NCBI GenBank assembly: GCA_017881545.1
Contig: JADGQU010000225.1
Coordinates: forward strand, 1 to 5,043
From: Gemmatimonadaceae bacterium
GTDB taxonomy: Bacteria; Gemmatimonadota; Gemmatimonadetes; Gemmatimonadales; Gemmatimonadaceae
Direction: 5' to 3'
DNA: 5,043 nucleotides
Positions 1 through 4,742 of this stretch are shown here, piece after piece. Positions within the stretch are counted from its first letter, which is position 1. The number at the start of each line of letters is the position of its first letter. The notes beneath the pieces are model-generated. The model saw nothing but the letters and a program-made list of their open reading frames with translations. It was not told the origin of the DNA and made no database searches. A program made the translations under genes and the position numbers.

Positions 1-862
1 GATCGAGGCGAACGGTCGATTGCCTGGCGTCGTCCCAGGTGAGTAGGAACTCCTTCTGCGCGATCTCGGTTATGATCGCCGAGAGCGACTGTTTGTCGAG
101 CACGTGGCGGTCCGGCGTCACCGCTCCCTGTACGACGGTCTCGCCAAGTCCCCATGCCGCTTCGATTACGATCCGTGAAGGGTCGCGGGTCGCCGGGTCG
201 GATGTGAATATGACGCCAGACTTGTCCGAGTTGATCATCCTCTGCACGACGACGGCAACCGGCATCTCGAGCGGCAAACCCTGCTTGATCCGATAGAAGA
301 GCACACGCGCGCCGAAAGTCGATGCCCAGCACGCTTTTACGCTCTCGATGAGTTGCTGTTTGCCGGAAACATTCAGAAAACTCTCGAACATGCCGGCGAA
401 CGAGAACTGCACGGTGTCTTCGGCCGTTGCCGAGGAGCGCACGGCAACTCGTCTGGATGACGCCTCATCCTTCGTCAAAGCGTCGTACGCGCTCTCGATC
501 GCGTCGCGTAACGCGTCTGGCACGGTCCCGCTGAGGATCAATTGTCGTAGAGCGCTCGCGCTGCGCTCGAGTGCCACCGGATCGTCCGGGTCGATGTCCT
601 TGAGCAGTGTGGCGATCCTAAGGCCGAGCTCGTTGCTGTCGTAGAAGTGACGGTACGCTTCTATGCTGAGAATGAATCCGGGAGGCACAGGCAGCCCCGC
701 GGCCGTCATCTCGCCCAAGTTGGCGCCCTTGCCGCCGAGCCTTGGAACATCGGAGCGCCGCGCATTTGCAAATGCGACGATCAGATCGGTCGAGCGTTCG
801 ACAGAGTTCGTGCCCGGCGGCGCGGACTGAACAACGGGCCGGGGAGTCAGAGTGGTTGTCAT
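1..862 (-). CDS. ppsA: Phosphoenolpyruvate synthase, N-terminal part (cut by left edge)
   Basis: PEP synthase converts pyruvate, ATP and water to PEP, AMP and phosphate in the cytoplasm, the entry step of gluconeogenesis from pyruvate. The 287 visible residues cover the PEP/pyruvate-binding (PPDK_N, ATP-grasp-like) domain. A glycine-rich LGGKGANLGEM is at residues 42-52, followed by GLPVPPGF (56-63). VAVRSSATAED is at 139-149, FAGMFESFLNV at 155-165, and SGVIFTSDP at 215-223. WGLGETVVQG (237-246) and VTPD (248-251) come next. The phosphohistidine and C-terminal TIM-barrel domains lie outside the window. The start is uncertain: ATG at 862 and an in-frame ATG five codons upstream (877) are both possible, and neither has a clear Shine-Dalgarno. 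It is transcribed divergently from the universal stress protein gene. A pyruvate phosphate dikinase or a stand-alone PEP/pyruvate-binding protein is possible, but the motif order and spacing fit PpsA best. Confidence 0.92.
   Translation of the reverse strand, partial: MTTTLTPRPVVQSAPPGTNSVERSTDLIVAFANARRSDVPRLGGKGANLGEMTAAGLPVPPGFILSIEAYRHFYDSNELGLRIATLLKDIDPDDPVALERSASALRQLILSGTVPDALRDAIESAYDALTKDEASSRRVAVRSSATAEDTVQFSFAGMFESFLNVSGKQQLIESVKACWASTFGARVLFYRIKQGLPLEMPVAVVVQRMINSDKSGVIFTSDPATRDPSRIVIEAAWGLGETVVQGAVTPDRHVLDKQSLSAIITEIAQKEFLLTWDDARQSTVRLD
761..776. repeat. 16-bp perfect palindrome inside ppsA
   Basis: CGCATTTGCAAATGCG reads identically on both strands. It falls in codons 29-34 of ppsA (encoding A-F-A-N-A), about 90 bases into the gene. 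It could be an operator inside the early coding region or a 6-bp RNA hairpin with a TGCA loop, or it could be chance. The repeat is certain, its function is not. Confidence 0.5.
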
Positions 863-981
863 GAACGAACAGTGCATCGCACCGCGCAGCGCGTCTGTAA
901 GGAATACTCGTTTTGATGGTCCGGGGACGCCCGGTAGGCTGTAAGCGTTTGCCCGATGCCTTGGGATCGAGATGCCTCGCC

Positions 982-994
982 GGTGCCAGGCACC
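982..994. repeat. Inverted repeat GGTGCC-A-GGCACC, possible operator
   Basis: This is a perfect 6-bp inverted repeat around a single central base, lying between the divergent ppsA and USP genes. A one-base loop does not suit an RNA hairpin, so a dimeric DNA-binding protein is the likelier reader. It abuts the TCCTCACGCA motif and overlaps the sigma-54-like -24 sequence on the minus strand. The symmetry is observed, the operator role is inferred. Confidence 0.4.
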
Positions 995-1022
995 TGGGAA
1001 GATTCTGCGTGAGGAAAACTCT
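991..1022 (-). promoter_or_regulatory. Partial copy of the shared upstream element, facing ppsA
   Basis: Read on the minus strand, this stretch contains TCCTCACGCA (1015-1006), then GAATCTTCCCAGG. The ten bases are identical to the element upstream of the CBS gene (4602-4611), and the A/T-containing, C-rich sequence that follows is loosely similar. It lies about 130-150 bases upstream of the ppsA start and points toward ppsA, as the other copies point toward their genes. Only the core is well matched, so chance cannot be excluded. Confidence 0.35.
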
Positions 1023-1081
1023 CACAAAAGACCAGTGTATCGCCGACGGACGGAATGCCTTGATCGTGGCACTTTGCGCTC

Positions 1082-2329
1082 ATGGGATACTACGATGACA
1101 GCCATCCGCGACACGGGCACCGTACTCCGGGCGAGCTAGCTGAGGACGAGATCCTCGAGGAGCTCCACGGAAATGTCTGTGTGCCGCGCCACACAGAAGA
1201 GACCGGACCACCCGGCACCGAATCTGTGCGGCACATCCACAGCGCCGTTTTACCGTGGGCCGATGCGCATCCGTTCCCAGGTGCGCCGTGGCTGGATCGC
1301 AAGGACACTCCCGGTGTAGCGACCCAAGCTGCTGCGCCCACGGCGGAGCCGAAGAAGCGGGAGCGAGTTGTTACAACCAAGACGGCTCAAACTCCAGCTT
1401 GGGAATCAAGATCTACCGCGCCGGCGAGCGGATTTCGCGAACTGTTCCGGCCCGGCACGTCATTCAAGCTCCTGCTGGCGATTGAAAACGACGACAATGC
1501 TCGAACTGCAATTCGCGTCGCCGATGCCCTGACCGCCCGCGGGGCAAAACCGAGCGTCATCAGTGCCACCGAACTCCTGGTGCCGGCGCCCGGGATCCCG
1601 GACTCGATCGAGTCTCATACGGAGACGACGGTCGGAGCGGATTTCCATTACCATCGCCGTCGCTCCTTGCAAGCTCTGATTGCGGGGGCGACCGGCACAG
1701 ATCAGGACTGGCCGATCACCAGTGTCGTTGGAGATGCCGCTATTTGCATTGCCGAAGCGGCGGAAACCCAGCACAGCGAGCTGATCGTGATGGGTATCCA
1801 CCAACACGGCGCGTTCGAGCAGGCTATCGGTGAAAACACGGCCACGCGCGTCATGGGCAGAGCAGCAGTGCCGGTGCTTGGCGTTCGACCGGCGTTGACC
1901 GGCTTGCCGAGGAGAATAATGGTCGCCACCGACTTTGGGGACGCCAGTCGCGAAGCTGCTCACGTCGCCGCAAACCTGGCTGAGCCGGGCGGTTGCGTGC
2001 TGCTCGTGCACGCGAGTCTTCCGTGGCCGATCGTCGAGGAAGGGGACGAGGGCGCGGCCCTGGTCCAACGCGAGGGAATCGAGCATGCCTTCCTTCACCT
2101 CTCCGAGGAGATCAGCAAAGGCAAATCGATTCGGGTTGAAACAGTCAGCCGAACCGGCGAGGCGGGGCCCCAGCTTATGGCTGCGGCGTCGCAGATCGTG
2201 CCCGATCTGATCGTGATTGCGAGTCAACGACACCATCTCATCACCCGCCTAATGTTGGGGAGCGTCAGCCGGAAGCTCGTCCGTGAGGGGTGCTGGCCGA
2301 TGCTCCTCACTCCGCCCGCAGGGCGATAG
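1082..2329 (+). CDS. Tandem universal stress protein (two UspA domains) with N-terminal extension
   Basis: This is a cytoplasmic stress protein of the UspA superfamily. Domain 1 spans about residues 129-269, starting FKLLLAIENDD and ending VPVLGVRP. Domain 2 spans about 277-411, with RIMVATDFGDASREAA at its start and LMLGSVSRKLVREGCWPMLL at its end. The family ATP-binding motif G-x2-G-x9-G-S/T is degenerate in both. Domain 1 has GIHQHGAFEQAIGENT. Domain 2 has SQRHH where the glycines should be but keeps LGSVSRKL. ATP binding is therefore doubtful. Residues 1-125 form an extension of unknown kind, rich in H, P, E and D early (HPRHGHRTPGELAEDEILEEL) and probably disordered later. An in-frame stop at 1061-1063 makes ATG 1082 the first possible start. 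It has no clear Shine-Dalgarno, so a later GTG (1181 or 1226) is conceivable. It is divergent from ppsA. Confidence 0.88.
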   Translation: MGYYDDSHPRHGHRTPGELAEDEILEELHGNVCVPRHTEETGPPGTESVRHIHSAVLPWADAHPFPGAPWLDRKDTPGVATQAAAPTAEPKKRERVVTTKTAQTPAWESRSTAPASGFRELFRPGTSFKLLLAIENDDNARTAIRVADALTARGAKPSVISATELLVPAPGIPDSIESHTETTVGADFHYHRRRSLQALIAGATGTDQDWPITSVVGDAAICIAEAAETQHSELIVMGIHQHGAFEQAIGENTATRVMGRAAVPVLGVRPALTGLPRRIMVATDFGDASREAAHVAANLAEPGGCVLLVHASLPWPIVEEGDEGAALVQREGIEHAFLHLSEEISKGKSIRVETVSRTGEAGPQLMAAASQIVPDLIVIASQRHHLITRLMLGSVSRKLVREGCWPMLLTPPAGR

Positions 2330-2351
2330 CGGGCTGCGGGGCCTGCGCGAG

Positions 2352-2624
2352 ATGACCCCGGCCGTTCGAGGGACGATTCCGGCCGGCAGGGGAATTTCCC
2401 TCGTACCCAAGTCACCCGGCTCGGTCCCGGAGAGCCTCCTCTCTCCTTCCGCCTCGGTCTTACCCAGAACGAGCGAAGCCGCCCCGGTTTTTCAGACCCG
2501 CGGTCTGACGAAGATCTACAAGATGGGGCAGATCGAAGTACAAGCGCTTCGCGGAATCGATCTCGAGCTCTACTCCGGAGAGCTGGTCGTGCTCCTCGGT
2601 GCTTCGCTTTCATCTGGCGGCTGA
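2352..2624 (+). pseudogene. Truncated ABC transporter ATP-binding protein (LolD/MacB type)
   Basis: The frame carries the start of an ABC ATPase: PVFQTRGLTKIYKMGQ, then VQALRGIDLELYSGELVVLLGAS. This is the typical N-terminus of LolD/MacB/FtsE-family ATPases, which power lipoprotein or macrolide export together with FtsX-like permeases. Homology stops inside Walker A: GAS is followed by LSSGG and TGA where GSGKST is expected. The phosphate-binding lysine, signature motif, Walker B and the rest of the ~220-residue domain are absent. The frame is open from GTG 2283, but ATG 2352 is the first start after the USP stop (2329). Residues before PVFQTRG are proline/serine-rich and overlap a copy of the shared upstream element, so the true start is unclear. 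I infer a deletion or recombination remnant. It cannot work as an ATPase. Confidence 0.72.
2387..2408 (+). promoter_or_regulatory. Partial copy of the shared upstream element, before the ABC remnant
   Basis: CAGGGGAATTTCCCTCGTAC (2387-2406) closely resembles CAGGGAATCCTCTCTCGTAT (2810-2829) upstream of the membrane protein gene. Both are followed by related CCGGCT or CCGGGCT sequences. Its centre, GGGAATTTCCC (2390-2400), is a perfect odd-length palindrome. It sits about 95 bases before the first recognisable ABC codons, comparable with the element-to-gene distance of the better copies. This suggests it was the regulatory region of the ABC gene before truncation. Confidence 0.4.
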
Positions 2625-2733
2625 AGCGATTTGGCGGTCGCCACTCAAGTCGACTCACGAAGAATCTCTGACACGCCTGGAGACGATGATCGACGATGCC
2701 GTTCGCCATTCTCGCGAGGAGCTGCAGGATCCC
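2605..2733 (+). pseudogene. Unidentified helical coding remnant fused to the ABC fragment
   Basis: Directly after the point where ABC homology ends, another frame reads FHLAAEAIWRSPLKSTHEES, then LTRLETMIDDAVRHSREELQ. It looks like genuine protein: amphipathic and helical, with charged residues in a regular pattern. There is no credible start codon or Shine-Dalgarno, since the only start (GTG 2599) lies within the ABC frame. After about residue 45 the translation becomes proline-rich and stops looking like protein. I do not recognise the family. The likeliest explanation is the 3' part of a deleted gene joined to the ABC fragment; a fortuitous open frame is the alternative. Confidence 0.25.
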
Positions 2734-2787
2734 CCGGGATTCGCGAGTGGACCTGGACAGACGAAACTGAGCCCGTGTCCTAGGCCC

Positions 2788-2846
2788 GGGAGAAATCCTC
2801 ACAGCAATTCAGGGAATCCTCTCTCGTATCCGAAACCGGGCTGGCG
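2788..2846 (+). promoter_or_regulatory. Shared upstream element, copy before the membrane protein gene
   Basis: The core 2794-2832 reads AATCCTCACAGCAATTCAGG, then GAATCCTCTCTCGTATCCG. It matches 4600-4637, upstream of the CBS gene, at roughly 34 of 40 aligned positions with several one-base gaps. TGGCG follows at 2842, 46 bases after the TCCTCAC start; the spacing in the other copy is 47. The element ends 68 bases before the GTG start at 2901. Similar distance, orientation and a shared downstream block suggest a common promoter or activator site. No standard sigma-70 hexamers are obvious, and the TGGCG block lacks the GC needed at -12 for sigma-54. Confidence 0.55.
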
Positions 2847-2860
2847 CAGAATGAGAGTCG

Positions 2861-2872
2861 CAACTCGAGTTG
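2861..2872. repeat. 12-bp perfect palindrome upstream of the membrane protein gene
   Basis: CAACTCGAGTTG is fully symmetric and lies 28 bases before the GTG start at 2901, just upstream of the Shine-Dalgarno. That position suits a repressor operator overlapping or just downstream of the promoter. The symmetry is observed, the role is inferred. Confidence 0.4.
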
Positions 2873-2900
2873 ACGATCTCAACGAACGCGGGAGGATATC

Positions 2901-3350
2901 GTGTCGAAAGGACTCCACGCTATTGCCGAGTCGATCAGGAGCCGGCGCGAGCCGATGAAGACGGTGCTCGCTGTACTATTTGGACTGTTCGTTTCCAACC
3001 TGTTCGCGATCTCCGGCAACTGGCTCACAATAAGGCTGGGAGGGGAGGGGTTTCGCAGCGAGCAATCCTCTTACGCGACTTTACTCGTATTTATCACGTT
3101 CCTCTGGACGGCAGCCTCGGTCGTTCTCGGTGGCTATATAGTCGCCCGCCTGCACAACACTCGTGGAGCAGTGAGCGGCTACATCGTTTTCGAGATGTTT
3201 TTCGGCGCGGGCATGGTAGCCGAATTCTGGAGGTCCGGCGCCTCGTGGTATGATACCGTCGCGGTGTTGTTGGTCATCCCGTGCGCGCTGTTCGGTGCCA
3301 GCCTTTCGCACCCCCGCTGGCTGACAAGCCGCGCTCGGAATACCGGCTGA
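2901..3350 (+). CDS. Small integral membrane protein, four predicted helices, unknown function
   Basis: I do not recognise a family. The 149-residue product has four hydrophobic stretches at about residues 20-42 (TVLAVLFGLFVSNLFAISGN), 59-83 (ATLLVFITFLWTAASVVLGG), 89-108 (GAVSGYIVFEMFFGAGMVAE) and 116-137 (WYDTVAVLLVIPCALFGASL). A basic N-terminus (SIRSRREPMK) and an Arg-containing tail (HPRWLTSRARNTG) suggest both ends are cytoplasmic. Start choice: GTG 2901 has GGAGG at 2891-2895, five bases away. ATG 2955 (residue 19) would begin right at the first helix but lacks such a site. The gene has its own upstream region with the shared element and a palindrome. It converges with the SDR gene, with only 21 bases between their stops and no clear terminator. 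It could be a small transporter-like or stress-induced inner-membrane protein; nothing in the sequence decides. Confidence 0.8.
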   Translation: MSKGLHAIAESIRSRREPMKTVLAVLFGLFVSNLFAISGNWLTIRLGGEGFRSEQSSYATLLVFITFLWTAASVVLGGYIVARLHNTRGAVSGYIVFEMFFGAGMVAEFWRSGASWYDTVAVLLVIPCALFGASLSHPRWLTSRARNTG

Positions 3351-3371
3351 AACGGCGGCACTGCGCGGCCA

Positions 3372-4142
3372 CTATTGAGCCGTGTAACCGCCGTCGATCA
3401 CCAACTCGGTTCCGGTGACGAATTTCGACTCGTCCGACGCGAGGTAGAGCACACCGTAGGCGATGTCGTCGGGTTCCCCGATGTGACCGATCGGGTGCAT
3501 GCTGTCCAGGAGTTTGCGGCCCTGCGCTACGTCGCCCTGAGATTTCAGGAAGTTCTCCACCATCGGCGTCCAGATATACCCGGGGTGCACCGAGTTTACG
3601 CGAATGTTGTAGCCTGCCTTGGCGCAGTAGAGCGCCGCTGACTTCGTCAGCAGGCGGACGCCGCCCTTGCTCGCGTTGTACGCCGCCAGGTTCGGATCTC
3701 CGACCAGGCCTTCGATCGACGACAGATTCACTATCGAGCCGGTCCCATTTGCCTTCATGGCCTGGACTGCGTGCTTGATTCCCAAAAAAACGCCGTCCAG
3801 ATTGATGCTCATCAGCGACCGCCACTCGGCCAGCGTCGTGTGCTCGACGTCTTTGCCAAGGGCGACGCCGGCGTTGTTCACCAGAACGTCGAGTTTCTTG
3901 TACCGCTCGACGACGCCTTGCATGACGTGAACCCACTGTGATTCGTCGGCGACGTCGTGCTCGATGAATTGTGCATCGCCGCCACGCTTGCGTATTTCGG
4001 CGACCACCAGCGATCCCTTCCCGGCATCGACATCCGTCACTGTAACCAGCGCACCTTCCTCGGCCAGCTTGAGAGCGCAGGCGCGCCCTATTCCCAGGGC
4101 ACCACCCGTTACGACCGCTGATTTCCCGCTCATTCGGTTCAT
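3372..4142 (-). CDS. SDR family NAD(P)-dependent oxidoreductase
   Basis: This is a complete classical short-chain dehydrogenase of 256 residues, the usual length. The Rossmann motif TGGALGIG is at 12-19. Asp37 at the end of the second strand (VTDVD) suggests NAD rather than NADP. NNAG is at 89-92. The catalytic residues are Asn114 (SINLDG), Ser142 (NLSSIEG), Tyr155 and Lys159 (YNASK). PG is at 187-188, and the C-terminus VIDGGYTAQ is typical. It probably oxidises or reduces a secondary alcohol/ketone pair in the cytoplasm. The overall sequence resembles cyclopentanol or hydroxysteroid dehydrogenases and R-specific alcohol dehydrogenases, but the substrate cannot be assigned. ATG 4142 is chosen because GAGGA lies 8 bases upstream on the minus strand; ATG at codon 4 is a weaker alternative. 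It converges with the membrane protein gene, and a doubtful reading frame ends 27 bases upstream. Confidence 0.95.
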   Translation of the reverse strand: MNRMSGKSAVVTGGALGIGRACALKLAEEGALVTVTDVDAGKGSLVVAEIRKRGGDAQFIEHDVADESQWVHVMQGVVERYKKLDVLVNNAGVALGKDVEHTTLAEWRSLMSINLDGVFLGIKHAVQAMKANGTGSIVNLSSIEGLVGDPNLAAYNASKGGVRLLTKSAALYCAKAGYNIRVNSVHPGYIWTPMVENFLKSQGDVAQGRKLLDSMHPIGHIGEPDDIAYGVLYLASDESKFVTGTELVIDGGYTAQ

Positions 4143-4169
4143 TCTGTTTATCCTCGAGGTCCGGATAGA

Positions 4170-4505
4170 CTAGAGCCCCCGCTTTGGCGGTTTCCCACCT
4201 TTGCGGAGGCTCCACTTCTGCTGGCGGTCGCCGATTACCGGTTCGTTTCCGTGCTTTTTACACACGTTCGGCTCGACGACCTTACCCTCGTCGGACGGGC
4301 GACTCAGGTGCCCCGGCGATCCCGGAGCTCTGATTGTGTCCAGCAACCTCACAATCTGCGCGATGGCTTCGAACCTCCATCGCTCTGTCCTCCGCCGGCG
4401 TTCCGGGAGAGAACTCCGCTCACATGATTCCGTCTTGTGAACGCAAGCGCAATATAGCCTTCCGGCGATCCCACCGGTGTAGGCAAATCCCCGAATTCTG
4501 GTCAA
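4170..4505 (-). CDS. Doubtful small ORF upstream of the SDR gene
   Basis: This is a 111-codon minus-strand frame starting at TTG 4505 and ending 27 bases before the SDR start, on the same strand. Codons in its latter two thirds end mostly in G or C, like the real genes here. The C-terminal part (EPNVCKKHGNEPVIGDRQQK, then a basic tail ending KPPKRGL) looks protein-like and strongly basic. The N-terminal third looks random and there is no Shine-Dalgarno at the start. A shorter start such as GTG within residues 45-55 is possible. No family is recognised. If real, it would be a small basic protein cotranscribed with the SDR; if not, this is leader DNA. Confidence 0.22.
   Translation of the reverse strand: MTRIRGFAYTGGIAGRLYCACVHKTESCERSSLPERRRRTERWRFEAIAQIVRLLDTIRAPGSPGHLSRPSDEGKVVEPNVCKKHGNEPVIGDRQQKWSLRKGGKPPKRGL
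4173..4212. repeat. Imperfect inverted repeat near the SDR leader
   Basis: GAGCCCCCGC (4173-4182) and GCGGAGGCTC (4203-4212) pair at nine of ten positions around a 20-base loop. It lies 30 bases upstream of the SDR start. No T-run follows on either strand, so it is not a standard intrinsic terminator. It may fold in the SDR leader RNA or end the preceding reading frame. Confidence 0.3.
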
Positions 4506-4596
4506 GGATTTCCCTTCGTACGTCGAACGTGCGGCGCGCTACGGCGTTGGTCTTGCCCCGCCGAGCCCTTTTCTCGCGGGTTGCTCACGGAGTACG

Positions 4597-4653
4597 GGGA
4601 ATCCTCACGCAATTTCAGGAATTCCTTTCTCGCTCCGGCAGCAGAACTTGGCG
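4597..4653 (+). promoter_or_regulatory. Shared upstream element, copy before the CBS gene
   Basis: The core 4600-4637 reads AATCCTCACGCAATTTCAGG, then AATTCCTTTCTCGCTCCG, and matches 2794-2832. GGAATTCC at 4618-4625 is a perfect palindrome at the point where the related copy at 2390-2400 is also palindromic. TGGCG follows at 4649. The element ends 105 bases before the CBS ATG. Sequence, order and spacing shared with a second gene suggest a common regulator or sigma factor; none can be named. Confidence 0.55.
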
Positions 4654-4742
4654 AGACTGTCGAATAAAGGCGCCGGCAGTGTCGCTGACTGTCCAAACGT
4701 CCTCAAGAGTTCCTTTTTCTGCCTGCTGTTACCGGAGGATCG

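Larger units (their letters stand above)
863..1081. promoter_or_regulatory. Divergent intergenic region between ppsA and the USP gene
   Basis: These 219 bases separate two divergently transcribed genes and should hold both promoters. No reading frame here looks coding. Visible elements are a 6-1-6 inverted repeat at 982-994 and the minus-strand sequence TCCTCACGCA at 1015-1006, which is shared with the leader of the CBS gene. A short inverted repeat GTGAG-N7-CTCAC is at 1009-1025. On the minus strand TGGCACCGGCGAGGCA (988-973) has the GG-N10-GC spacing of a sigma-54 promoter, with a good -24 half (TGGCAC) but a poor -12 half (AGGC instead of TTGC). No convincing sigma-70 pair was found for either gene. 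Confidence 0.5.
4143..4742. other. 600-base region without a confident gene
   Basis: Between the SDR start and the CBS start no frame shows a recognisable protein. The left half may hold a small minus-strand gene (4170-4505, listed separately) and an inverted repeat at 4173-4212. The right half (4506-4742) should contain the CBS promoter and carries the shared upstream element at 4597-4653. A weaker related piece, GGATTTCCCTTCGTACG (4506-4522), resembles the copy at 2391-2407. A pyrimidine run TTCCTTTTTCTGCC (4710-4723) lies just before the CBS ribosome binding site. Confidence 0.5.

Noticed and set aside
1460..2236. 258-codon open frame on the minus strand opposite the USP gene
   Set aside because: It is the antisense shadow of a well-supported gene in GC-rich DNA. 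The translation is rich in R, G and S and shows no motif.
2429..2446. Inverted repeat GGAGAG-CCTCCT-CTCTCC as a terminator
   Set aside because: The stem is only six base pairs and is not followed by a T-run. The purine/pyrimidine-rich sequence makes chance likely.
2224..2802. 192-codon minus-strand frame across the ABC remnant
   Set aside because: The translation is R/S/P-rich without recognisable motifs and spans the end of the USP gene, the junction and the element copy.
3345..3382. Possible bidirectional terminator between the convergent genes
   Set aside because: Only a five-base CGGCT/AGCCG pairing with a long loop and no T-run was found, which is not enough to call a terminator.
3274..4215. 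313-codon minus-strand frame overlapping the SDR gene
   Set aside because: Same strand but another frame of a clear SDR. Its arginine-rich translation is typical of a shifted frame.
4282..4380. 32-residue minus-strand ORF with GGAGG eight bases before its ATG
   Set aside because: The ribosome binding site is good, but the peptide shows no features and it overlaps another candidate frame. It could be a leader peptide; there is too little to support it.
4476..4505. Possible minus-strand sigma-70 promoter TTGACC-N18-TACACC
   Set aside because: The -35 is good, but the -10 matches only three of six bases. It also overlaps the start of the doubtful minus-strand frame.
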